A DNA stretch of 64,000 nucleotides from Candidatus Methylophosphatis roskildensis (GTDB lineage Bacteria > Pseudomonadota > Gammaproteobacteria > Burkholderiales > Rhodocyclaceae). Where the stretch lies: NCBI GenBank assembly GCA_016708905.1, contig JADJEV010000001.1, forward strand, positions 124,001 to 188,000, written 5' to 3'. Every line of letters begins with the position of its first letter. Positions within the stretch are counted from its first letter, which is position 1. Below are positions 17,490-24,106 of this stretch, piece after piece. A program made the position numbers and the translations under genes. The notes under the pieces are model-generated. The model ran no database searches. It saw only the letters and a program-made list of their open reading frames with translations, and was not told where the DNA came from.

Positions 17490-17759
17490 CAGCCTGTCGG
17501 GCTTTGTTCGTGGGTGCGACGGGGTCGATTTGGGATGCAGCGCAAGGCGCGCCGACGAAGCTTTGGCATCCCTTAAGCGAGGAGGCGCAACACGGCGATG
17601 CGCCCAAATCCACCCCGCCCCGAAGGGTTGCCGCCAAACCGGGCGTCTGCGGCGTTGCACCGCTTGGCTATGGAACAACCATTGCCTGCGCGCTGCGCCT
17701 TGCATCCATCCCGGTTTGGCGACAACGCATCCCACGAACAAAGCCCGACAGGCTGCTAG
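17486..17759. repeat. 274-bp CTAG-bounded MITE-like element
   Basis: Perfect 29-base terminal inverted repeats (17486-17514 and 17731-17759) begin and end with CTAG. Complementarity continues imperfectly inward, including GGGATG and GCAAGGCGC blocks, and there is an internal inverted pair (GGATTTGGG-type) around 17517-17535 and 17605-17620, so it can form a branched hairpin. It contains no transposase; the open frames across it are shadows. It fills most of the 301-base interval between the nucleotidase and slmA, and the nucleotidase stop TAG lies in its left CTAG. The repeat sequence differs from that of the 3154-3320 element, so they are separate families sharing the target. Confidence 0.85.
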
Positions 17760-17790
17760 GCGGCAATCAAGAAGACCGAGGGGGACGAGA

Positions 17791-18399
17791 ATGGCAACGA
17801 AACCCGGCGAGCGCAAACTGCAGATCCTGCAAACGCTGGCGGAAATGCTGCAGAACCCGAAGGGCGAAAAGATCACGACGGCTGCGCTGGCTGCCCGGCT
17901 GGAGGTTTCCGAAGCAGCCTTGTACCGCCACTTCGCCAGCAAGGCTCAGATGTTCGAGGGCCTGATCGAGTTCATCGAGTCGAGCCTGTTCTCGGTCATC
18001 AATACCATTCAGGCGGAGCAGCAATCCGGCATCAAGCAGGTCGAGTTGATCATGGCGCTGCTGCTCGGGTTCGCGCAGAAGAATCGCGGCCTGACTCGGG
18101 TTCTGATCGGCGACTCCCTGGTCAATGAAGACGATCGTTTGCAGACGCGGATCAACCAGCTCATCGATCGCTGCGAAGCTGCATTGAAGCAGGCGCTGCG
18201 CATCGCCGTTACCGGCAACGAACTGCTCGCCTCCGAGGACATCGGCAGCGCGGCCAACATGCTGATGTGCTACGTCGTCGGGCGCTGGAACCAGTTTGCC
18301 AAGAGCGGATTCGTTCGTGATCCGATGGCGCATTGGGCCGCGCAATGGTCGATGCTGTGCGCTGCCTGCTTGTCGCAACCCATCGTCAGCAGCGCCTGA
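17791..18399 (+). CDS. slmA: nucleoid occlusion factor SlmA (TetR family)
   Basis: 202-residue TetR-type protein with the helix-turn-helix at about 25-65 (ITTAALAARLEVSEAALYRHFASKAQMFEGLIEFIE), which is the SlmA signature, and an all-helical C-terminal domain. SlmA bound to its DNA sites blocks FtsZ ring assembly over the nucleoid. The start MATKPGERKLQILQ at 17791 follows a GGGGGACGAG site; the longer frame upstream runs through the MITE-like element and is not credible. In the typical argB-nucleotidase-slmA order, now split by the inserted element. Confidence 0.92.
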   Translation: MATKPGERKLQILQTLAEMLQNPKGEKITTAALAARLEVSEAALYRHFASKAQMFEGLIEFIESSLFSVINTIQAEQQSGIKQVELIMALLLGFAQKNRGLTRVLIGDSLVNEDDRLQTRINQLIDRCEAALKQALRIAVTGNELLASEDIGSAANMLMCYVVGRWNQFAKSGFVRDPMAHWAAQWSMLCAACLSQPIVSSA

Positions 18400-18407
18400 C
18401 AGCCCCG

Positions 18408-18797
18408 TTGCCGTCCCTGTTTTCCTCATTACAACAGCATCGCAAGCCATTGCTCAGCGCGCTGGGGCTCGCGTTGCTCGGCGTCGCCATGTTCGTCAGC
18501 GTGGTTCGCGGGCCGCGTGACAGCTTCGATCAGAAAACCTGGTTGGAGGCAAATTCAATGGAAGCCGAGATCAAGTGCCTGCGCGGGCGCATGGTGCGCC
18601 ACCTGCGCGAGCACGTGCTGCGTTCGGGCATGGGACGGAACGCCGTGATCGCCCTTCTCGGCCCCGCCGACGCGACGCGGGACGGCGACATGGCCTACGG
18701 GCTGGGTTACTGCTCGAGTCCCGCAGCGGGCAGTTCGTTGATCCTGCATTTCGACCGCGACGGTCTGCTCACGCACACCTCGCTCGTCGGCATGTAG
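18408..18797 (+). CDS. small membrane-anchored protein, BamE/SmpA-like fold (putative)
   Basis: About 129 residues if it starts at TTG 18408, 8 bases after the slmA stop. An ATG at 18333 is in frame but would overlap slmA by 67 bases. One N-terminal hydrophobic segment (LLSALGLALLGVAMFVSVV) and then a domain with GMGRNAVIALLGPAD and LILHFDRDGLLTHTSLVG, which resembles the SmpA/OmlA (BamE) pattern of G-x-V-xx-LLGPP and a closing beta strand. There is no lipobox. Function is unknown; the fold comparison is by eye only. The stop is 11 bases from the convergent hemB stop. Confidence 0.6.
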   Translation: MPSLFSSLQQHRKPLLSALGLALLGVAMFVSVVRGPRDSFDQKTWLEANSMEAEIKCLRGRMVRHLREHVLRSGMGRNAVIALLGPADATRDGDMAYGLGYCSSPAAGSSLILHFDRDGLLTHTSLVGM

Positions 18798-18808
18798 CCG
18801 CATGTAGC

Positions 18809-19807
18809 CTATTCGAGGGCCTTCAGCCAGCGCGCCGCATCCATGGCGAAATAGGTCAGAATTCCGTCGGCGCCGGCGCGCTTGAAGGACAGCAGCGTTT
18901 CCATCACGCAGGCCCGCTCTGAAATCCAGCCATTGGCCGCCGCAGCCTTGAGCATCGCGTACTCGCCGCTGACCTGATAGACGTAGGTCGGCACTCTCAG
19001 TTCGCGCTTCACGCGATGCACGATATCGAGGTAGGGCAGGCCGGGCTTGATCATGAACATGTCGGCGCCTTCGTCGATGTCGAGCGCAACCTCGCGCAGG
19101 GCTTCATCGGAATTCGCGGGATCCATCTGGTAGGTGGTCTTATCCCCCTTGCCCAGACTTGCGGCCGAACCGACCGCATCTCGGAAGGGCCCGTAAAAGC
19201 TCGATGCGTACTTCGCCGAGTAGGCGAGGATCCGGGTGTGGATCCGTCCGTGCGCGTCGAGTTCGTGACGAATCCGTGCAACGCGTCCGTCCATCATGTC
19301 GGACGGCGCGACGACGTCAGCCCCGGCCTCGGCATGGCAGAGCGCCTGTCGGGCTAATGCATCGAGGGTTTCATCATTCAGCACATAGCCCGTCTCGTCG
19401 ATCAAGCCGTCCTGTCCGTGGCTCGTGTAAGGGTCGAGCGCGACGTCGGTTATCACACCGAGACCGGACAGAGCGTCCTTGAGCGCCCGCACGATGCGCG
19501 GCACCAGTCCGGCAGGGTTCCAGGCTTCCGCGGCATCGAGACTCTTCTTCCCGTCCTCGACTACCGGAAACAAGGCCAGCGCCGGGATGCCCAATGATTG
19601 GGCCTCAGCGGCGAGTTCGAGCAGCCGGTCGAGCGAATGACGGAAGACGCCGGGCATCGAAGCCACCGGTTCGCTGATTCCGCGGCCTTCCAGCACGAAG
19701 ACCGGATAGATCAGGTCGTCGGTTGTCAGCGTGCTCTCCCGCATCAAACGGCGTGAAAAATCGTCGCGCCGCAACCGGCGCATGCGTGTCGATGGAAAAG
19801 TCGCCAT
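18809..19807 (-). CDS. hemB: delta-aminolevulinic acid dehydratase (porphobilinogen synthase)
   Basis: 332-residue enzyme condensing two 5-aminolevulinate molecules to porphobilinogen for haem. The Schiff-base lysines are visible in YSAKYASSFYGPFR and FMIKPGLPYLD. The metal-site segment reads DVALDPYTSHGQDG, with aspartates in place of the three cysteines of zinc enzymes, so it belongs to the magnesium/potassium-type class known from Pseudomonas. The ATG at 19807 has a GGAAGGGG site about 9 bases upstream; an earlier in-frame ATG at 19837 lacks support. It runs away from the candidate small RNA at 19912-20018. Confidence 0.97.
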   Translation of the reverse strand: MATFPSTRMRRLRRDDFSRRLMRESTLTTDDLIYPVFVLEGRGISEPVASMPGVFRHSLDRLLELAAEAQSLGIPALALFPVVEDGKKSLDAAEAWNPAGLVPRIVRALKDALSGLGVITDVALDPYTSHGQDGLIDETGYVLNDETLDALARQALCHAEAGADVVAPSDMMDGRVARIRHELDAHGRIHTRILAYSAKYASSFYGPFRDAVGSAASLGKGDKTTYQMDPANSDEALREVALDIDEGADMFMIKPGLPYLDIVHRVKRELRVPTYVYQVSGEYAMLKAAAANGWISERACVMETLLSFKRAGADGILTYFAMDAARWLKALE

Positions 19808-19911
19808 CTGGCAAACCCCTTCCCAAGCCATGGTCATGGATCAAACTGTCAAAATTGGAATCTGCTCGCAGCGATCCGGGGAACTATTCGCAGCATGGTC
19901 TAATCTTAGCT

Positions 19912-20018
19912 ACAGATGACGCAAGTCGTCTCCCGCTTCACCTCCCTGAGCGGGTGCCTTACTGATTAAGGCGTTTTACCCCCGGTTTTCTCCCCTTTGA
20001 CCGGGGGTTTTTCTTTTT
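19912..20018 (+). ncRNA. candidate small regulatory RNA facing the engB 3' end
   Basis: Four hairpins lie almost without gaps on the + strand. H1 is 19914-19931: a 7-bp stem (one G-U) closed by a GCAA (GNRA) tetraloop. H2 is 19932-19954: a 6-bp stem CCCGCT/AGCGGG with an 11-base loop containing CCTCCC, an anti-Shine-Dalgarno. H3 is 19956-19972: GCCTTA/TAAGGC with loop CTGAT. H4 is 19979-20007: CCCCCGGT/ACCGGGGG followed by TTTTTCTTTTT. No protein gene on the + strand needs this terminator. Known positional parallels are Spot 42 (E. coli, between polA and the engB 3' end) and ErsA (Pseudomonas, polA-engB). The 5' end is estimated; I find no convincing -35/-10. Confidence 0.65.
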
Positions 20019-20634
20019 CCCCTGGCGCATCGATAAGCGGGTCGGCGTCCAGCCATCCACCGATCGCCTGCTCCGCCTCCTCGATTCCGAGCCTCTTCAG
20101 GCTGGAGAACAACTGCACCGTCACCCGATCACCCCACGCAGCAAGCTCGCGTCGGGTCGTTTCCAGCGTTTGCTTGGCCGGTCCGCGGGCCAGTTTGTCC
20201 GACTTGGTCAGCAGCACGTGAATCGGTCTGCCCGTCGCGGCGAACCAGTCGAGCATCTGCTGGTCCAGCGGTGTCAGCGGATGGCGCGCATCCATTATCA
20301 GCACCAGACCGATCAGGTTCTCGCGTTGCGTCAGATAGCGCTCGAGCAGATGTCGCCATTGCTTGCGAATTGACTCGGGCACTGCGGCGTAGCCGTAGCC
20401 CGGCAGGTCGACGAGATATGCGCCGCCCGGCAAACGGAAGAAATTGATGAGTTGCGTCCGCCCTGGCGTTTTGCTGACAAAGGCTAGCCGGGTGTGGCTA
20501 ACCAATGTGTTGATCGCACTCGACTTGCCGGCATTGGAGCGCCCGGCAAACGCAATTTCGGCCCCGGCGGAAGCGGGCAACAACCCCGGTTTGGCAACCG
20601 AAGTGACGAAAACGGCGTTTCTGAACAGAGACAT
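19966..20634 (-). CDS. engB: ribosome biogenesis GTPase EngB (YihA/YsxC)
   Basis: 222-residue TrmE-Era-like GTPase for large-subunit assembly and division. G1 is GRSNAGKSS (about 31-39), G3 DLPGYGYA (about 76), G4 LLTKSDKL (about 146). The last 20 or so residues are a lysine/proline/glycine-rich tail (KEKPPVKGEKTGGKTP) beyond the usual family end; this tail is encoded antisense to the terminator hairpin of the candidate small RNA, and its stop codon lies in hairpin H3. The gene is divergent from cytochrome c4, as in Pseudomonas and many Betaproteobacteria. Confidence 0.96.
   Translation of the reverse strand: MSLFRNAVFVTSVAKPGLLPASAGAEIAFAGRSNAGKSSAINTLVSHTRLAFVSKTPGRTQLINFFRLPGGAYLVDLPGYGYAAVPESIRKQWRHLLERYLTQRENLIGLVLIMDARHPLTPLDQQMLDWFAATGRPIHVLLTKSDKLARGPAKQTLETTRRELAAWGDRVTVQLFSSLKRLGIEEAEQAIGGWLDADPLIDAPGEKEKPPVKGEKTGGKTP
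19979..20018 (+). terminator. intrinsic terminator inside the engB 3' end (opposite strand)
   Basis: 8-bp G/C-rich stem (19979-19986 with 20000-20007) and a following 11-base run TTTTTCTTTTT on the + strand. On the minus strand the hairpin is not followed by T residues, so it does not serve engB. It should end a + strand transcript started in the 19808-19978 interval. Confidence 0.8.
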
Positions 20635-20748
20635 GGACGAAACAACTGGATTCGGTGGAGTCGACGGGCAGCTTCGCGTGGTGCGCTGCGGGGTGCTTAC
20701 TGTAGAATATCAGGTTTGAATCGACACTCTCGCACCGAGGTAGCTGAA

Positions 20749-21384
20749 ATGATTCTGCGTTCCCTGATGCTGTCGCTGGCCTTTGCGGCTGGTGCCGCTC
20801 AAGCCGAAGAAAAGGCTGCGGCCAAACCCGATCCCGCCAAGGCCCAGCAAACCGCAACCACGCTCTGCGCAGCCTGCCACGGTGCAGACGGAAACAGCGT
20901 TGCGGCGGTGAATCCGAAGCTCGCCGGGCAGCACGCGGAATACCTGTACAAGCAATTGAAGAACTTCAAGGCTGCCGATGGCAAGCCCGCCGATCGCAAC
21001 AACGCGATCATGGGCGGCATGGTCGCCGCGCTCGACGACGACGACATGAAGGGCCTGGCCGCCTATTTCGCCGCTCAGAAACTCAAGCCCGAATCGGCCA
21101 AGGATGCCAAGACCGTCGAGGTGGGGCAGAAGCTCTATCGTGCCGGCGATTCCGCCAAGGGTCTGCCGGCCTGTGCCGGTTGCCACGGCCCGGCCGGCGC
21201 CGGCATTCCGGCGCAGTACCCGCGGATCGGCGGCCAGTACGCCGACTATACGGAAGCGCAACTGAAGGCTTTCCGGGCTGGCGAGCGCGCCAACGATCCG
21301 AACCAGATGATGCGCGTGATCGCGCTCAAGATGACCGATCCGGAGATCAAGGCGCTTTCCGACTACATCGCCGGCCTGCGCTGA
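20749..21384 (+). CDS. dihaem cytochrome c4
   Basis: 211-residue periplasmic electron carrier. Signal peptide of about 19 residues (MILRSLMLSLAFAAGAAQA), then two homologous cytochrome c domains with haem sites CAACH (residue 40) and CAGCH (about 142), and axial methionines likely in AIMGGMV and PNQMMRVIA. The two-domain duplication and engB-divergent position identify cytochrome c4, an electron donor to terminal oxidases such as cbb3 or to denitrification enzymes. It is expressed alone; a terminator follows directly. Confidence 0.95.
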   Translation: MILRSLMLSLAFAAGAAQAEEKAAAKPDPAKAQQTATTLCAACHGADGNSVAAVNPKLAGQHAEYLYKQLKNFKAADGKPADRNNAIMGGMVAALDDDDMKGLAAYFAAQKLKPESAKDAKTVEVGQKLYRAGDSAKGLPACAGCHGPAGAGIPAQYPRIGGQYADYTEAQLKAFRAGERANDPNQMMRVIALKMTDPEIKALSDYIAGLR

Positions 21385-21418
21385 AGTCACTGAACCAAGA
21401 GCACTTGGCGAGATACGA

Positions 21419-21445
21419 GGGGGCGCATTGCGCCCCTTTCGCTTT
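21419..21445 (+). terminator. intrinsic terminator after cytochrome c4
   Basis: Stem GGGGCGC (21420-21426) with GCGCCCC (21430-21436), loop ATT, followed by TTTCGCTTTC. It isolates the cytochrome gene from the sigma-factor operon. Confidence 0.75.
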
Positions 21446-21558
21446 CATCGCTGCACCGGAACTGACGCACCGACTTGGTCTCGGGCGACTGCTTCGAACC
21501 GAAGGCCGGCTTTCGCCATGCCGGTGGCGAATAAAATGCCGGGATTTAGGGTGCGCCC

Positions 21559-21584
21559 GGAATACCCGGAAGTGGCGGATGTTT
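21559..21584 (+). promoter_or_regulatory. possible ECF-type promoter for the sigma/anti-sigma operon
   Basis: GGAATA at 21559-21564 and GTTT at 21581-21584, 16 bases apart, resemble the GGAAT...GTT pattern of self-regulated ECF promoters and lie 62 bases upstream of the sigma gene. This is a weak pattern match only. Confidence 0.3.
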
Positions 21585-21645
21585 ACAGTCCAACGACAAC
21601 GCGCGACGATGCGCAAATGCGGCCTGTGCCCCTGCCCAAGAGCGA

Positions 21646-22152
21646 ATGCCCAATCGCGAGCTGATCATCGCCGAGATTCCGCGTCTTCGCCGCTATGCGC
21701 GTGCGTTGACCGGCGATTCATCGCGTGCCGACGACCTGGTGCAGGACACACTCGAACGCGCGCTGGCGCGCTTCTCCCTGTGGCGCCCGGGCAATCTGCG
21801 GGCTTGGCTGTTCACCGTCATGCACAACATCTTCGTCAACCAGATCAGGTCGGCGATCCATATCGACTATCTCGCGGACGATCTGCTGCCCGACCTGCCA
21901 CTGCGCGCCACGCAGTCGGACAATCTGGAATTGCGAGATCTCGATCGCGCGCTCGGCCGGCTGACCGCTGAACAGCGTGAAGTGCTGCTGCTGGTGGGAC
22001 TGGAAGACCTGTCATACGAGGACGCCGCCAAGGTCATCGGCTCGCCGGTCGGGACCGTGATGTCACGCCTGTCCCGCGGACGCGAACGCCTGCGCGCCCT
22101 GCTGGCCGGAGTGGAACTTCCGGCTGGGGCCCGGCTCAAGGTCGTCAAATGA
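21646..22152 (+). CDS. ECF-subfamily RNA polymerase sigma factor
   Basis: 168-residue sigma-70 family protein with only regions 2 and 4, as in the extracytoplasmic-function class. Region 2 includes RADDLVQDTLERAL and WLFTVMHNIFVNQIR (residues 25-70). Region 4 includes LTAEQREVLLLVGLEDLSYEDAAKVI and the recognition helix GTVMSRLSRGRERLR (about 105-150). It directs transcription of a small stress regulon and probably its own operon. The anti-sigma gene overlaps its 3' end by 4 bases (ATGA). Confidence 0.94.
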   Translation: MPNRELIIAEIPRLRRYARALTGDSSRADDLVQDTLERALARFSLWRPGNLRAWLFTVMHNIFVNQIRSAIHIDYLADDLLPDLPLRATQSDNLELRDLDRALGRLTAEQREVLLLVGLEDLSYEDAAKVIGSPVGTVMSRLSRGRERLRALLAGVELPAGARLKVVK

Positions 22153-22910
22153 ACTCGCGCCCGGTCTCCGAGGAACAACTGCATGCCTATGCCGACGGCC
22201 GGCTCGGCGCGGCTGAAAGCATGACGGTCGCCAGCTGGCTGGCCGAGCGCCCTGAGGTCCACGAGCAGGTCCGGGCCTGGCGCGAGCAGACCGCCCTGCT
22301 GCACGGCCGGTTCGATGCCGTGATGCTGGAGCAAGTGCCGCCCCGCCTGATCAATGCCGGGCGTCATGCGCCGCTGTCCCGGACATTGCGTGTCGCCGCA
22401 GTGCTTGCCTGGCTGTCGATCGGCGGAATCGTCGGCTTCCTCGTGCGCGGCACTATCGGTGGTAGCGGCAGCACGGAACTCGTGACCTTGCCGCACGAGG
22501 CTGCGATCGCTCATGCGGTGTATGCGCCCGAAGTTCGGCACCCGGTGGAGGTGACGGCGGACCAGGAGCAGCACTTGGTCACCTGGCTGTCAAAGCGGCT
22601 CGGGACGCCCGTCAAGGCGCCGTCGCTGCGCGGCGAAGGCTACGAACTGGTCGGCGGACGCTTACTGCCCGGCAACGCCGGACCGGTCGCCCAGTTCATG
22701 TATCAGGACGCGCGCGGCCAGCGTCTGACGCTTTACCTACGCACCGATGCGGCCGGCAACCGCGAAACCGCTTTCCGCTTCGCCCAGGAGGGTAAGGTCG
22801 GCGTGTTCTACTGGCTGGACGGAAAGCTCGGCTACGCGCTTTCCGGCGAACAGTCGAAGGCCGACCTGATGCGGGTCGTCGACAGCGTGTATCGCCAGCT
22901 CAACCCCTGA
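22149..22910 (+). CDS. membrane-bound anti-sigma factor
   Basis: 253-residue protein with a cytoplasmic N-terminal sigma-binding region (residues 1-75, SEEQLHAYADGRL at the start), one membrane helix (VLAWLSIGGIVGFLVRG, about 85-105) and a periplasmic domain of about 145 residues. The zinc anti-sigma motif HxxxCxxC is absent, so it is not the redox-sensing ZAS type; it resembles the transmembrane anti-sigma family found beside ECF factors in Betaproteobacteria. The periplasmic part likely senses an envelope signal. Coupled to the sigma gene. Confidence 0.88.
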   Translation: MNSRPVSEEQLHAYADGRLGAAESMTVASWLAERPEVHEQVRAWREQTALLHGRFDAVMLEQVPPRLINAGRHAPLSRTLRVAAVLAWLSIGGIVGFLVRGTIGGSGSTELVTLPHEAAIAHAVYAPEVRHPVEVTADQEQHLVTWLSKRLGTPVKAPSLRGEGYELVGGRLLPGNAGPVAQFMYQDARGQRLTLYLRTDAAGNRETAFRFAQEGKVGVFYWLDGKLGYALSGEQSKADLMRVVDSVYRQLNP

Positions 22911-23020
22911 TTTGCAAACGGTGCACTGTCCCGCAACCCGCATGAACAGGCGGTCTACGGAGTGCATGCCTGGAAAGGCCCGTCGTTACTGGCTGTTCGG
23001 CAGGCAAGCTCGCAGAACGC

Positions 23021-23545
23021 CTATCCATGCGCTCTGGCGGCCACTCGCCCACGGCGGCGTTTCCGCTCGACTGCCACGCTATCGAGCACACGCAGGCAAT
23101 CGCGCACGTGTCGCTCACCGACGTATCGCACCGCGGTGAAAGACAGCGTTGCCGAAATGGCCTGCCCAGCCAGTGGAACCAACCGCGCAACATTGCGCGA
23201 TGCAATACGAACGCCGACTCTCTGGAGCACCTGAATCACCAGCGCGCGTGTCACCGCCTTGCCGACCATCGAGGTTCCGAAGCCGGTGATCGACCGATAG
23301 ACGAGCATCCGCTTGCTCGAATCGAGCAGCTCGATCTGTTGCGGGCTCAGCCCGAACTCGCAATTGATGCGTTCGATCATGCGCGCGAGCAGCGCGACAT
23401 CGGCCACCAGGTCCAGGCCCGGAATCGGCACCAGCGCCACCGTGGCCGAAGCCACCGCACGGGTTCTCACGATGCCTCGGCAACGCCGGGCAATGCCATC
23501 GACATCGCGGGCAGAGGCTGGCAAGCCTGGCGAAACGTCGATCAC
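23021..23545 (-). CDS. DUF697/EcsC-like membrane-associated protein
   Basis: 174 residues from a GTG at 23545, which has an AGGAGG ribosome-binding site 5 bases upstream; the frame is open to 23923, but that part reads as non-coding. The body has hydrophobic stretches ASATVALVPIPGLDLVADVALL, ITGFGTSMVGKAV and LVPLAGQAISATLSFTAVRYVG, the pattern of the C-terminal DUF697 domain otherwise attached to Era/YcjX-type GTPases. Here it stands alone without a GTPase. The C-terminus is very basic (ERKRRRGRVAARAHG). Function unknown. Confidence 0.7.
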   Translation of the reverse strand: MIDVSPGLPASARDVDGIARRCRGIVRTRAVASATVALVPIPGLDLVADVALLARMIERINCEFGLSPQQIELLDSSKRMLVYRSITGFGTSMVGKAVTRALVIQVLQRVGVRIASRNVARLVPLAGQAISATLSFTAVRYVGERHVRDCLRVLDSVAVERKRRRGRVAARAHG

Positions 23546-23646
23546 TGTGCCCTCCTTGGCGACGTCCGGGTCGACAAGATCCACCGGGAGCCCGAGCAGG
23601 CACCCCGGATTCCCGTAGCCAGCAGAATACGCCAAAGCGCGCCCCG

Positions 23647-23676
23647 AAAAACAAATCGCCGGCTCTTGGCCGGCGA
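23647..23676 (-). terminator. intrinsic terminator for the bioB-bioC-small-protein unit
   Basis: 8-bp perfect stem TCGCCGGC/GCCGGCGA (23656-23663 with 23669-23676), followed on the minus strand by TTTGTTTTTC. It lies about 270 bases downstream of the 52-residue gene and upstream of the DUF697-like gene. Confidence 0.7.
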
Positions 23677-23882
23677 CGAATTTTGGTGAACCGAGTCTGA
23701 CCTCGCGACTTATTGTGATTGCTATCCGATGAGCGTTGTTACTGACCTCCAACCTTGCACGCCTTGCTCGGACGCTCTTTCGGTGTCTTTTTATGGTTCC
23801 CGATGAGTGCATCCTAGCGATTCCGCGCTCAACTAACCATAGGCCGAACGGATGATTAGCCTCAGCCGTTGGTTGAGAAAGC

Positions 23883-23896
23883 GTGATCAAAGTCAC
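23883..23896. promoter_or_regulatory. CRP/FNR-family-like palindrome GTGA-N6-TCAC
   Basis: GTGATCAAAGTCAC is a perfect match to the CRP half-site core GTGA-N6-TCAC. It is about 340 bases upstream of the DUF697-like start codon and downstream of the bio genes, so which promoter it would serve is unclear. Single palindromes of this size also occur by chance. Confidence 0.3.
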
Positions 23897-23947
23897 ACTC
23901 GGGTCCAAACACTGCCTGCGCATCGGCCGAGCATCGATCCGCTCTCG

Positions 23948-24106
23948 TCATTTCGCCTCCCTCTCGGTCTCCTTCAACATGGCCGCCCTTTGTCGCGCCC
24001 GGCTCGCCTTCTTGCCGCGCAACTGGTGCGCGCCACCCTTGGCCAACAAGGGCGCAGTCGCAAGCGGATTGCGCGGCTTGAGCAGCTTCTTCTTGGCGCG
24101 TTTCAC
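23948..24106 (-). CDS. 52-residue basic protein coupled to bioC
   Basis: Begins with GTG whose last two bases overlap the bioC stop (GTGA, 4-base overlap) and ends with TGA at 23948. The product is strongly basic: VKRAKKKLLKPRNPLATAPL at the start and a lysine/arginine-rich middle (GKKASRARQRAAMLK), ending REAK. The KPRNPL...GGxHxxxxK pattern recalls small conserved proteobacterial proteins of unknown function; that comparison is from memory. It is too short for standard ORF calling. Could bind RNA or DNA by charge; no function is assigned. Confidence 0.6.
   Translation of the reverse strand: MKRAKKKLLKPRNPLATAPLLAKGGAHQLRGKKASRARQRAAMLKETEREAK

Larger units (their letters stand above)
23546..23947. 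other. intergenic region between two minus-strand genes
   Basis: About 400 bases without a gene that I can support. It holds a minus-strand terminator (23647-23676) and a CRP-like palindrome (23883-23896), listed separately. The open frames crossing it show no recognisable protein pattern. Confidence 0.6.

Noticed and set aside
17530..17790. N-terminal extension of slmA through the palindromic element
   Set aside because: SlmA proteins start at the equivalent of 17791; the extension is repeat sequence.
22911..23020. Possible small + strand gene after the anti-sigma gene
   Set aside because: The open frames start without a ribosome-binding site and run antisense into the DUF697-like gene.
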